The notes: a model not told the origin generated them from the letters alone. 64,000 bases of DNA from JAUICS01 sp964384335 (GCA_964384335.1 CAYLKN010000009.1:9552-73551); one strand, 5' to 3'. Counted from the stretch's first letter, positions 28,198 through 36,960 are shown. Numbers and translations: made by a program.

Positions 28198-29532
28198 GTG
28201 TCTGAAAAATTAAGTATCCTTGAAAAATTAAAGGATCTGAAAAAACTGTCGAGTAATGGAAAAGCTTACTCTGAAACGGTTTCAGGGGAGCATTCATCAG
28301 CTTCGAAACATCCTGAATCTGTAAAATCGAAAAACGGAAGCCCCTGGAAAAACCTGAGGGGATTGCAGGAACTTGAGATTCAGCGGCAAGGCGCAAACGC
28401 GCTTAATCTAAACTCCCCTTATTTCAGGGAACAGGAAGGGCACGGCAGTGCTGTATGCAAAATAGCAGGCCGGGAAATCATCAATTTCTCGAATTACGAT
28501 TATATAGGTATGTGCGAAGTGTCCGCGGTCAGAGAAGCGGCAAAAAAAGCGATTGATGAATATTCAACATCTTCCTCCGCAAGTCGGCTTGTTGCGGGCG
28601 AGCGGCCCATTCACAAAGATCTGGAAGCGGAACTGGCCGCAAATTACGAAAAAAAAGCCTGCCTTGTTTTTGTATCAGGTTTCGCCACCAATATGACCGT
28701 TATTGGTCATATTATGAACGAAAATGATGTAATTTTTATCGATTCCCGCTCTCATAACAGCATTGTCCAGGGCGTTCGTCTTTCCGGTGCGACCGCCCTC
28801 ATTTTCCCGCACAACAGTATCGAAGGGCTTAAAACTCTCCTTGATAAGCACAGAAAGCAGTACAAGAGGGCACTCATCGTTGTCGAAGGTCTGTACAGCA
28901 TGGATGGAGACATCCCTTACCTGCCTGAGATTATCGATCTGAAAAACCGCTATGACTGCCAGCTTATGGTGGACGAGGCACATGCCCTTGGCGTTCTCGG
29001 ACCTTCCGGACGGGGCAGCCTTGAATTCTGGAATATTGATACCGGTGAGGTTGATATCTGGATGGGAACTTTAAGTAAAACCCTTGCCGGATCGGGCGGC
29101 TACATTGCCGCCGATGAGATTCTGATAGACTATCTGCGTCATACCGCGCCGGGTTTCGTATATTCGGTGGGGATTGCCCCTGCCCTTGCAGCCGCATCTC
29201 TTGAGGCACTCCGATGCATGCAAAGGGAACCGGAAAGAGTTCAGAAACTGGAAAGCAACAGTAAATATTTTCTAAAACGGGCAAACGAGGAAAATCTGGA
29301 TACAGGGCATGCCATGGGACACGCCATTATTCCAGTTATGACCGGATCTTCAATAAAAGCGGTTAAAGCAAGCCATCGCCTTTTTGAGGAAGGATTCAAC
29401 GTAATGCCAATCATACACCCGGCGGTTGAAGCCAAAGCCGCGAGATTGCGATTCTTTCTCTCAAGTGAACATTCGCATGAACAGATCGATAAAGCGGTAA
29501 AGGCAACAAAGACTGTGCTTTCTGCTCTTTAG
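28198..29532 (+). CDS. PLP-dependent alpha-oxoamine synthase (RkpG-like; AONS/serine palmitoyltransferase family)
   Basis: The 444-residue protein joins an acyl thioester to an amino acid with loss of CO2, forming a 2-amino-3-ketone. The fold-type I core shows NYDYIGM, the serine- and glycine-rich SRLVAGERPIHKDLE, VVEGLYSMDGD, VDEAHALGVLGPSGRG and the PLP lysine in TLSKTLAGSGG (Lys294). About 60 hydrophilic residues precede the catalytic domain, which most family members lack; they might dock the PKS carrier domain. GTG is the start codon. Sequence alone cannot tell serine, alanine or glycine as the amino acid. It would release the PKS product, since the PKS has no thioesterase. Confidence 0.88.
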   Translation: MSEKLSILEKLKDLKKLSSNGKAYSETVSGEHSSASKHPESVKSKNGSPWKNLRGLQELEIQRQGANALNLNSPYFREQEGHGSAVCKIAGREIINFSNYDYIGMCEVSAVREAAKKAIDEYSTSSSASRLVAGERPIHKDLEAELAANYEKKACLVFVSGFATNMTVIGHIMNENDVIFIDSRSHNSIVQGVRLSGATALIFPHNSIEGLKTLLDKHRKQYKRALIVVEGLYSMDGDIPYLPEIIDLKNRYDCQLMVDEAHALGVLGPSGRGSLEFWNIDTGEVDIWMGTLSKTLAGSGGYIAADEILIDYLRHTAPGFVYSVGIAPALAAASLEALRCMQREPERVQKLESNSKYFLKRANEENLDTGHAMGHAIIPVMTGSSIKAVKASHRLFEEGFNVMPIIHPAVEAKAARLRFFLSSEHSHEQIDKAVKATKTVLSAL

Positions 29533-29550
29533 GAGGAATAATTCCTGGAC

Positions 29551-30714
29551 ATGTCATATCGTGATATAAATTCGGACATAAGAATTACGGAAGTTCATTC
29601 TTATTCCGACAGAAAGCTTTTTGCGTCTTTGCCTTCCGTGCTTTACAAAAAAAATGAAACGTTTTCCCCGCAACTGCTTTTTGATGAGCTTAGGTTCCAG
29701 AATCCCAAAAAAAATCCTTTTCTAAAGAGAAACATTCATTGCTTTTTTCTGGCCTGGAAAAATGCGAAGCCAGCAGGCCGGATTTCCGTACATCTGGATG
29801 AGGAGTATGAAAACAAATACGGCAAGGGCACCGGGTTCTTTGGATGTTTTGATTCCATAAAGGACAAGGCCGTGCTTGAGGCACTGCTGTATGAGGCTGA
29901 AAAATGGTTGTTGCGAAGGGGAAAATATAAAGTTCAGGGCCCTTATTATTTTAATATTAACCAGATGTGCGGACTCCAGATCAATGGATACGAAGAGTCT
30001 CCAACTGTTAAAACGGGTTATTCTCCGCCCTGGATATCCAGTTATCTGAAACTGGCGGGGTATCAAAAAGCGAAAGACCTTCTGTGCTACACACACAAAA
30101 CATCGGAAAGCAAGGAGTGGATTGAACGTGCCAGAAAAGCACGAAAGAAATGGAAAGACACGTCAGGATTAAAAATTTACTCCCTGAAAAAATCAGAGTA
30201 TCCGGCACACATCGACGCCATGCGCCGGCTTTATAATGAAAGCTATAGCGACAATTGGGGATCGGTGCCGATTTCCTATGAAGAGGCTGAATATATTAAC
30301 AGACTGATGAAACCTTTGCTTTTCAAAGGATGGACAAAACTGGCTTACATTGATGGAAAACTAGTGGGAATGCTCTCTCTCATTCCTAATCTTGATGAAA
30401 AAATATCGAACATGAACGGGAAACTGTTTCCTTTTAACTTCCTTGAGCTGCTTTACAGACTGAAATTTACACATTTTAAAAAGGCACGAATTCCGGTGAT
30501 TTGCGTCGCGCCTCGTTATAAAAACACCCTTACCGGAGGGGCGATCGTCACTTCACTGATGGCCGGAACACTTAAAACCGCAATACGAAGCAAGGTAAAA
30601 GAGATCGAGATAAGCTGGATGCTTGAAGACAATAATAATATTCTGAATTTTGTCAAAAAACTGCCTGCAACAGCGGTCAGGACATACAGACTTTATGAGA
30701 AAAATCTTAAATGA
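29551..30714 (+). CDS. GNAT-like N-acyltransferase, possible ceramide-synthase-type enzyme
   Basis: A 387-residue protein of a long acyl-CoA N-acyltransferase (GNAT-fold) group. Features of that group are NPFLKRNIHCFFLAWKN, AGRISVHLDEEYENKYG, then TGFFGCFDS and RRGKYKVQGPYYFNINQMCG. My recollection is that bacterial ceramide synthase (bCerS of Caulobacter) belongs to the GNAT superfamily, so N-acylation of the amino-ketone or amino-alcohol made by the upstream enzyme is an attractive role. That role is inference. AGGAGG follows the stop of the upstream gene, and the last codons overlap the reductase gene by four bases. Confidence 0.7.
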   Translation: MSYRDINSDIRITEVHSYSDRKLFASLPSVLYKKNETFSPQLLFDELRFQNPKKNPFLKRNIHCFFLAWKNAKPAGRISVHLDEEYENKYGKGTGFFGCFDSIKDKAVLEALLYEAEKWLLRRGKYKVQGPYYFNINQMCGLQINGYEESPTVKTGYSPPWISSYLKLAGYQKAKDLLCYTHKTSESKEWIERARKARKKWKDTSGLKIYSLKKSEYPAHIDAMRRLYNESYSDNWGSVPISYEEAEYINRLMKPLLFKGWTKLAYIDGKLVGMLSLIPNLDEKISNMNGKLFPFNFLELLYRLKFTHFKKARIPVICVAPRYKNTLTGGAIVTSLMAGTLKTAIRSKVKEIEISWMLEDNNNILNFVKKLPATAVRTYRLYEKNLK

Positions 30715-31511
30715 GGAACGGAACTGAATTTGAAACGGTTGTAATTACCGGTGCGGGAAACGGAATTGGGCGTGCGCTCGCACTGAAATATTCAGAAACT
30801 GCCGAAACGATTATCCTGTTTGGCCGTACCCCTGAAAATCTGGAGAATACAAGGACCCTGTGCCAGAACATGAGCAGGCGAAGCAACCCGCGAATCTTTG
30901 CATATTCAGTTGACCAGAGCGATCCGCAACAGGCATTTCTGGAATATTCCGCCTTTTTAAAATCCTTTCCCGCAGCCGATCTTGTCATTGCAAATGCGGG
31001 ACTTGCCCGCGGTGCTCCTGATAACACACCAACCGAGGATCTCTGCGCAACAATCACACAGACAAATGTAAACTTTCTGGGTTCTGCAGCACTGGTTGAG
31101 GCATGCCTGCCCAAAATGCTTGAAAGAAAAAAAGGTCACATTGCCTTAATGAGTTCACTTGCCGCACTAGCGCCAATGCCCTATGCCGCAGGATATACGG
31201 CAAGCAAAGCGGCCCTTAACGGATATGGATCGGCTTTGCGGGCCTCACTGCATTCAAAAGGGCTGAACGTCTCATTGATACTTCCGGGATTTGTTGAAAC
31301 GGATATGGAAGAGGCCCTAACAGGTATAAAACCTTTTAAAGTCAGTGCAGAACGGGCGGCGGAAATTATTTGTAACAATCTGAAAAAAGGGAAACGCTTC
31401 ATTTCATTTCCCCTGCCTATGGCATTTCTTGCCTTGCTTGGCCATGTTGCGCCCTCATCCTTTTACGACTATTGTGTCACGCGATGGCTGCTCCGCGTTC
31501 GGAACAGTTAA
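30711..31511 (+). CDS. Short-chain dehydrogenase/reductase (RkpH-like, 3-ketosphinganine-reductase-like)
   Basis: A 266-residue SDR. The cofactor loop TGAGNGIG is at residues 13-20, NAG near residue 95, the catalytic Ser in MSSLAAL and the Tyr-Lys pair in YTASK. A C-terminal hydrophobic stretch (FPLPMAFLALLGHVAP) suggests membrane association, as in 3-ketodihydrosphingosine reductases. In this cluster it most simply reduces the 3-keto group left by the alpha-oxoamine synthase. The S. meliloti counterpart would be RkpH. It overlaps the preceding gene as ATGA. Confidence 0.82.
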   Translation: MRNGTEFETVVITGAGNGIGRALALKYSETAETIILFGRTPENLENTRTLCQNMSRRSNPRIFAYSVDQSDPQQAFLEYSAFLKSFPAADLVIANAGLARGAPDNTPTEDLCATITQTNVNFLGSAALVEACLPKMLERKKGHIALMSSLAALAPMPYAAGYTASKAALNGYGSALRASLHSKGLNVSLILPGFVETDMEEALTGIKPFKVSAERAAEIICNNLKKGKRFISFPLPMAFLALLGHVAPSSFYDYCVTRWLLRVRNS

Positions 31512-31527
31512 ACTTTATGGTCAGACA

Positions 31528-33018
31528 ATGAATCAGTATGCAAATACAAGTTTTCCGACATTCCAGTGGAAAGCCGCTTTCATTACAGGGATCATACTGA
31601 CTGCTTTTTTTCTTATTGTCTTTGGAATTACGGGAAAGCTCATATTCTCTTTATTATTAACCTTTCTTGTATATGGCGCATTACTGCTTATCAACCTGGC
31701 AAAACAGAAAATACTGCGGGAACCCCTTGTCCTTCAGGATTTTTTTCTGGTGGGCCAGGTATTCCGGCATCCCGATCTTTATATTGGTTATATCGGCTAT
31801 CAAAGAGTGTTTGCCGTCGCTGCCCTTGTATCGGCAGGTATTGGAGTGCCTTTTATATTTGAAAATCGATATTTATTGTCGTTTTCCGGGCGCGCCGTTC
31901 TAATTTTAACAGGCTGCTTAATAGCGGTTTCAGTTTTGCTCTTTTTTTTCTGGAACGAAAAAACGGAAAAGTTCCAAAGTCCGAAAATCGATGCAATGCA
32001 AAACGTTGTGAACTATGGACTGCTTGGAAGTTTCTGCTTCATTGCTGCAAAACTGATGACTGACAAATTTTACGAGAAGCGATACAGTACAAGCCCCATA
32101 GTATTTAAAAACCAGGACCAAAAAAGAAATTCCCCGGCGGAGCTTCCCCATATAATTCTGATACAGGCGGAATCCTTTGTTGCACCGAACAGATTCCTAA
32201 AAAACGAAGAATATTGCCAGTTTTGCATGCCAACCTGGCATAAATTATCACAGCAATTTTCCGGTGGCCTTTTCAGGGTACCGGCATGGGGGGCAAATAC
32301 AATGCGTACCGAGTTTTCGGTTCTCACTGGAAAAAGCAATGCGGAAATGGGGCCGCATAAATACAACCCTTTTTTAACAATGCCGGAAAAGTCTTGCAAA
32401 ATATGGTCAATTCCAAGGCATTTGAAAAAGGAATACGGGTATGAGACGCTGGCGGTGCATCCGTTTAAAAAAGAATTTTTTGGAAGGGATAAGACATTTC
32501 CTTTACTTGGTTTTGACGAATTTGTTGATGAAAGTGCTTTTGTCGGCGCTGAAAAAAGAGGGCACTATGTTTCAGATAAAGCCGTTGCCGATTATACGGC
32601 AGACCGGTTAACCATGGCACAAAATTCGCAATTCATTTTCATCATTACGATGGAGGCGCACGGCCCCTGGAATGACAACAGGCTTATGCCGGAAATGACA
32701 AACGATCCAGTTTATTCTCATTTTTCGTTTTTGCCCGAAAATATTCGTCACTACGTCTATAATCTGAACGGCCTTGATCGGATGATTGAGCGCCTTATCG
32801 ATACTTCCGGGGCGCTAGACAGGCCGGTTGTTTTAGGAATTTATGGCGATCATGCCCCCATGCTCCCTATATTTAAAGAAAATGTAGGTATTGAAGAAGA
32901 TACAAATTTTCTGATTTATGCATCGCATAATGCCTTATCACCGGAAAAACGTGTGCAACAGTTTGTCGAAAGCCATGAATTTGGGTTGCTTGTTAGCGGT
33001 TTCTCTGGTCATATATAA
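31528..33018 (+). CDS. LtaS/OpgB-type phosphoglycerol transferase homologue (RkpI-like)
   Basis: A 496-residue membrane protein. About five hydrophobic segments occupy the first 170 residues, and a sulfatase-fold domain follows. Conserved elements include the metal-binding AESFVAP, the probable nucleophile Thr258 in ANTMRTEFSVLTG, MEAHGPWND, and the metal ligands in YGDHAPM. Enzymes of this fold move glycerophosphate from phosphatidylglycerol onto lipids or glycans in the periplasm. The open frame reaches back to 31429 inside the reductase gene; I use the ATG at 31528, 17 bases after that gene's stop. Its place suggests head-group addition to the cluster's lipid or its glycan. Confidence 0.82.
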   Translation: MNQYANTSFPTFQWKAAFITGIILTAFFLIVFGITGKLIFSLLLTFLVYGALLLINLAKQKILREPLVLQDFFLVGQVFRHPDLYIGYIGYQRVFAVAALVSAGIGVPFIFENRYLLSFSGRAVLILTGCLIAVSVLLFFFWNEKTEKFQSPKIDAMQNVVNYGLLGSFCFIAAKLMTDKFYEKRYSTSPIVFKNQDQKRNSPAELPHIILIQAESFVAPNRFLKNEEYCQFCMPTWHKLSQQFSGGLFRVPAWGANTMRTEFSVLTGKSNAEMGPHKYNPFLTMPEKSCKIWSIPRHLKKEYGYETLAVHPFKKEFFGRDKTFPLLGFDEFVDESAFVGAEKRGHYVSDKAVADYTADRLTMAQNSQFIFIITMEAHGPWNDNRLMPEMTNDPVYSHFSFLPENIRHYVYNLNGLDRMIERLIDTSGALDRPVVLGIYGDHAPMLPIFKENVGIEEDTNFLIYASHNALSPEKRVQQFVESHEFGLLVSGFSGHI

Positions 33019-33066
33019 TAATTCATTAATAGTTTAAGTCTCTTTTCTTATCGTCAGTTACCGCAA

Positions 33067-33495
33067 ATGCCTGCAGGGTTCAAAAAACGAGTTTTAACAA
33101 TTTTGGCAACGTGTATGCTCTCCGCCTGTGCCGGTACAGATATCTTTGAGAGTTCCAAAGATGATTCACTGCAAGCGGAAAAAAAACAAAATATCTCAAT
33201 AGGCATGCCATCGGATATAGAAGCTTCACTCATGACCCTTAAACCGGGGGAAACGATACGGTCCGGCCAGAACAGGACCATTCATCTTATGGACAAATAT
33301 AATGCTGCAAGCGGGGAAACATGTTACAGAGTGAGATATAACAGAGCCGAAGAAAAAAACGCAAACAGTGATAAAAAAACGCTTAAAACAGACATCGAAA
33401 TATACTGTCAGGATAAGCACGGGCATTTCGAGTCGGTAAAGCCAATCCAGATAGAGCCGGATATTTTTACAAACAGCTCATATATTCAGACCTGA
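33067..33495 (+). CDS. Small lipoprotein of the capsule cluster
   Basis: A 142-residue protein with a lipoprotein signal: basic start, hydrophobic core and lipobox LSAC, so Cys21 would be lipidated. The residue after the Cys is Ala, compatible with outer-membrane sorting. The mature part is hydrophilic with a mixed composition and a conserved-looking CYRVRYNRAEE segment. I do not recognise a family. Its place between the phosphoglycerol transferase and the export genes suggests a role in polysaccharide export or in anchoring. Confidence 0.65.
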   Translation: MPAGFKKRVLTILATCMLSACAGTDIFESSKDDSLQAEKKQNISIGMPSDIEASLMTLKPGETIRSGQNRTIHLMDKYNAASGETCYRVRYNRAEEKNANSDKKTLKTDIEIYCQDKHGHFESVKPIQIEPDIFTNSSYIQT

Positions 33496-33547
33496 ATGAG
33501 TATAAAGACAGTGCCTTGAAAAGGTACACCACAGATGAAGACGATTA

Positions 33548-34654
33548 ATGGCAATTGATAAAAAACATATTTCATGGGGCAAGTTAGGATTTCTATTTTT
33601 CGCTATCATCCCGTCCCTTATCGTATTGGGTTATTATGCCTTTTACGCTTCGCCCGTATATGTCTGTGAAAGCTCGTTTGCCGTAATGCAGCCGCAATCC
33701 GCCTCCTCTCCGGAAATGGATATGTTGCAAAGTCTTCAGGGCGGCGGAAATGCAAACAACGATGTTTATATTCTGGCGGAATATATTCGTTCAAGTGAGC
33801 TTCTTAAATCTCTTGAAGCAAAACATAATATCAGAGGCCATTATTCGGACGAGAGTATCGATAAATTCTCACGCCTTGATAAGGATGCGTCATGGATTAG
33901 TTTCAAGAGCTATATTAAAGACCGGATACGTACCGACATTAACTGGGACGCCAATATCGTAAATCTGTCAGTTTATACCTACAAACCTGACATATGCACC
34001 CGTATATCAAATTCCATAATTGAACTTTCGGAAGTTTTCGTAAACAACCTGAGTAATGAAATCCATGAAGATTTTAAAGATTTTGCGAACCAGCAGCTTC
34101 AGGAAGCTGAAGAAAACATGAAAAAGGCCGGGGGACTGGTCACCGAATACAGAAAAGAAAACGATATGTTTGACCCCGGGCAGGAAGCCCAGAGTGTTCT
34201 TAGTATTATAGGTTCTCTGGAAGCCGAGTACAGCAAGACACAGGTTGAGCTTTCGGAGAAGCTGCAAATCCACAAGCCCGGATCCCCGGTTATCGAAGGG
34301 CTTCAGACACGGCTTTCCGCTCTGAACCAGCAAATCAGAGACGAAAGAAGAAAACTGGCTTCGCAGTCCGGAAATGCGTTAAGTGAGGAACTTCAGGAAT
34401 TCGAAGGTATATTGCTTCAGCAGGAATTTGCAAAAAGCCGCTATCAACTTGCACTGTCCCTGTGGGAAGTTGTACAGACCGAAGCCCTGCAGAGGACAAA
34501 ATATCTCATAACGATCCAAAAACCGCTTATCCCTGACGTTAATGACTGGTTTTTTCAGACACAAAAGGCACTTGCCATCGCCGGCACGATTCTGATTGTG
34601 TACTTAGTCATCAGTCTTGTGTTAATGGCAATTAAGGATCATATGGAAGGATAG
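33548..34654 (+). CDS. KpsE/RkpU-type capsule export inner-membrane protein
   Basis: A 368-residue polysaccharide co-polymerase-like protein. It has one membrane segment at the N-terminus (about 13-33), a long periplasmic coiled-coil domain (about 150-300, FANQQLQEAEENMKKAGG and onward), and a second segment at the C-terminus (about 340-360). The motif YVCESSFAVMQ after the first segment is typical of KpsE/BexC/CtrB. Such proteins link the ABC exporter to the outer-membrane channel. It ends two bases before the KpsD-type gene. Confidence 0.85.
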   Translation: MAIDKKHISWGKLGFLFFAIIPSLIVLGYYAFYASPVYVCESSFAVMQPQSASSPEMDMLQSLQGGGNANNDVYILAEYIRSSELLKSLEAKHNIRGHYSDESIDKFSRLDKDASWISFKSYIKDRIRTDINWDANIVNLSVYTYKPDICTRISNSIIELSEVFVNNLSNEIHEDFKDFANQQLQEAEENMKKAGGLVTEYRKENDMFDPGQEAQSVLSIIGSLEAEYSKTQVELSEKLQIHKPGSPVIEGLQTRLSALNQQIRDERRKLASQSGNALSEELQEFEGILLQQEFAKSRYQLALSLWEVVQTEALQRTKYLITIQKPLIPDVNDWFFQTQKALAIAGTILIVYLVISLVLMAIKDHMEG

Positions 34655-34655
34655 G

Positions 34656-36431
34656 ATGATCGATTTTATAAGCAGATACAGTTTCAAGGCCGCGTTTATT
34701 GTGCCGTTCCTGTTCTTTTTCTTCGCGGCGCAATCTTTTAACACGCCGGATGCTGTTGCGCAGGAGGAGGAATTCGGGGATCCGTCGCCTTCTTCTATTA
34801 CCCGGACCCGTGACACAGGCCCGGCACAAAAAAATCCAAATCAGGATTTTAACCAGGCCGCGCCCGCGCCACTTCAACAGTATTTTGAAGACAGACTGAG
34901 GTCACGTCTCGCCGAAGATGGCGGCAGACTTCCGGTTTTCGGGCACGAGATATTTTCCGGACGGTATTCCTCAACGCTCGCCGAAAGCCGGAATCCGAAC
35001 TATGTCATCGGGAAAGGCGATTCGATAACGGTCTCTTTGTGGGGTGCGATATCATCAATCCATGACCTTATCGTCGATTCAAACGGTATGATTTTTATAC
35101 CGGAAGTCGGCCCATTGAAGGTCAGCGGGATTAAAAGCGAAAATCTTAACGAAGAAGTCCAAAAGCAGATATCACGGAATTTCAACAGAAACGTCAACAT
35201 TTATGCTCATTTGAAAGGTGCAACGCGGGTCTATGTCTTTGTATCCGGCGGTGTAGTCGCGCCCGGCCAGTACGAGGGCGCATCCTCCGACTCTCTTCTC
35301 CGCTTTATCGACCGTGCAGGTGGTATTGTACCGGATAAGGGCAGTTTTCGGGACATCCGGATTTTACGGGACGGCCAGGTTATGAAACGCCATGACCTTT
35401 ACGATTTTCTGTTAAACGGACAGGTTCCCTTTTTTGCTTTCAAGAACGGAGACACTATCCATATCGGACCACGCAAATCCATGGTGAGCGTATCAGGCAC
35501 CGTGCTTCGCGAAAACCGGTTTGAGATGAAAGAAAGCCCGATTATGGGAGAAGAACTGATGGACTGGACCCAGCCTCTTGAGGAAAGCACGCATGTGCAG
35601 ATTTTGACCCGTGAGGAACAGGAAAGAAAAGCAAAATATTTCCAGGTCAGTAAATTCAAATCTTACCCGGTAAAATCGGGAGATAAGATTGAGTTTATCT
35701 CAGATATCGGAAGCGATATAAAGGTCATCACAATTGAAGGCGAACACAGCGCCCCTCAGCGTCTGATCGTGGGTGAAGGCACGAAACTGAAGGAGATACT
35801 GAGACTCATACCCGTGGATATAACACTGGCCGATACCAATTCGATATATATTAAACGCAGAAGCGTTGTCGCAGCGCAGAAAGAATCCATTCTTGAAAGT
35901 ATTGATCGACTGGAACGCAGCCTTATCGGATCTCAGATCACATCGAAAGAGGAGGCTGAAATCAAGCAGGCGGAGGCGGAACTTGTCCGCCAGTTTATTG
36001 ACAGGGCAAAAGATGTTGAACCGGAAGGGCGTGTTGTTCTGGTCGGCATGGATGGTGAACTTAATCTAAATCTTACGCTTGAAGACGGGGATACGATTGT
36101 TATTCCGCGCCAAACCGATCTTGTCAGGATAAGCGGTGAGGTTTTTACGCCAAGAGCCGTTCTGCATATACCGGGAGCAGGAGTTTATGATTATATCAGC
36201 ATGGCCGGCGGGTTTAACGACCGGGCAAATAAGGACAAAATTGTTGTGTCCCGCCAGAATGGTGTCATAACAACCGAAATTCCAGAAACGTTGAGACCTG
36301 GGGACGAGATCATCGTACCCCCAAGCGTAACAAAACCCTCCCTCGAAATCGCAGGCACTGTTGTGGATATAATTTATAAAATCGCCCTGAGCGCAGCCGT
36401 TCCTCTCCGTTTCCTTCTGGATAACGATTAA
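34656..36431 (+). CDS. KpsD/Wza-family polysaccharide export outer-membrane protein
   Basis: A 591-residue periplasmic or outer-membrane exporter. A signal peptide ends near residue 36 (FFAAQSFNTPDAVAQ). A polysaccharide export domain follows (NYVIGKGDSITVSLWGA, about 108-124), then several SLBB-type beta-grasp domains, one beginning RVYVFVSGGVVAPGQYEGAS and another DLVRISGEVFTPRAVLHIPG. There is no lipobox, which fits KpsD better than Wza. With the KpsE-type protein it would form the trans-envelope part of a capsule exporter. The ABC-transporter genes (kpsM, kpsT) are not in this window. Confidence 0.85.
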   Translation: MIDFISRYSFKAAFIVPFLFFFFAAQSFNTPDAVAQEEEFGDPSPSSITRTRDTGPAQKNPNQDFNQAAPAPLQQYFEDRLRSRLAEDGGRLPVFGHEIFSGRYSSTLAESRNPNYVIGKGDSITVSLWGAISSIHDLIVDSNGMIFIPEVGPLKVSGIKSENLNEEVQKQISRNFNRNVNIYAHLKGATRVYVFVSGGVVAPGQYEGASSDSLLRFIDRAGGIVPDKGSFRDIRILRDGQVMKRHDLYDFLLNGQVPFFAFKNGDTIHIGPRKSMVSVSGTVLRENRFEMKESPIMGEELMDWTQPLEESTHVQILTREEQERKAKYFQVSKFKSYPVKSGDKIEFISDIGSDIKVITIEGEHSAPQRLIVGEGTKLKEILRLIPVDITLADTNSIYIKRRSVVAAQKESILESIDRLERSLIGSQITSKEEAEIKQAEAELVRQFIDRAKDVEPEGRVVLVGMDGELNLNLTLEDGDTIVIPRQTDLVRISGEVFTPRAVLHIPGAGVYDYISMAGGFNDRANKDKIVVSRQNGVITTEIPETLRPGDEIIVPPSVTKPSLEIAGTVVDIIYKIALSAAVPLRFLLDND

Positions 36432-36483
36432 CCCGTTAAGAGGAAATTGAGTGGAATTATTATTTAACGATTTGGCCCGGTTT

Positions 36484-36960
36484 TTAAACGACCTTTCCAA
36501 CCGGGTGAAAAACACCGCCGGCTGTAAAGCCTTTAAACCCCTCTTTTTCTTCTTCTGCGGCGTCTGCAAAATCAAAAAAAACTGAGCGGTTCAGGCGGGC
36601 ATAAAGCCCGTCTCGGACTTTCACCCGGGGTATATCACTATCCTTGTCAACCTGAAACATATGGTCCCGACCGAGAGGCACTTCGTCATCAAGGTTGGTG
36701 ATCAGTGTAATTTCGTAATCCTCTCCCGGCACACCTTTGTATCCGGTTACAAGAAAAGGCAGGTCCTCAACACCGATTTGCTCTCGCTCCGCAGGTGTTA
36801 CAAGCCAGTAAGTTCCGTCATCTTCCCGTTTCAGGACAGAAGCAAAAAGCTTTACAAGCGGCATACGGCCGATCCGCCCACCTTCATGAAACCAGTTTCC
36901 GTTTTTATCAACATATATTGAGTAATCTTTGAATTGCATGTCAGACTCTAATTGATCCAT
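36484..36960 (-). CDS. DUF1285-family protein
   Basis: A 158-residue cytoplasmic protein of the DUF1285 family, recognised from the start IYVDKNGNWFHEGGRIGRMPLVKLFASVL and the middle YWLVTPAEREQIGVEDLPFL. Residues RLNRSVFFDFAD near the C-terminus are also typical. The function of the family is not known. In alphaproteobacteria it is commonly next to the MoxR operon. Here it is divergent from moxR, with a perfect 20-base palindrome in the gap, and convergent with the KpsD-type gene. Confidence 0.85.
   Translation of the reverse strand: MDQLESDMQFKDYSIYVDKNGNWFHEGGRIGRMPLVKLFASVLKREDDGTYWLVTPAEREQIGVEDLPFLVTGYKGVPGEDYEITLITNLDDEVPLGRDHMFQVDKDSDIPRVKVRDGLYARLNRSVFFDFADAAEEEKEGFKGFTAGGVFHPVGKVV

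Noticed and set aside
20706..31511. Reading the PKS-PLP pair as a prodiginine or biotin-type pathway
   Set aside because: Alpha-oxoamine synthases occur in those routes too, but no pyrrole, biotin or non-ribosomal peptide genes are present, and the kps/rkp neighbours point to an envelope lipid. It is not fully excluded.
36476..36505. Hairpin CCCGGTT/AACCGGG at the end of the DUF1285 gene as a terminator
   Set aside because: Only seven base pairs with a 16-base loop, and no T-run on either strand; it also lies partly inside the DUF1285 coding end.
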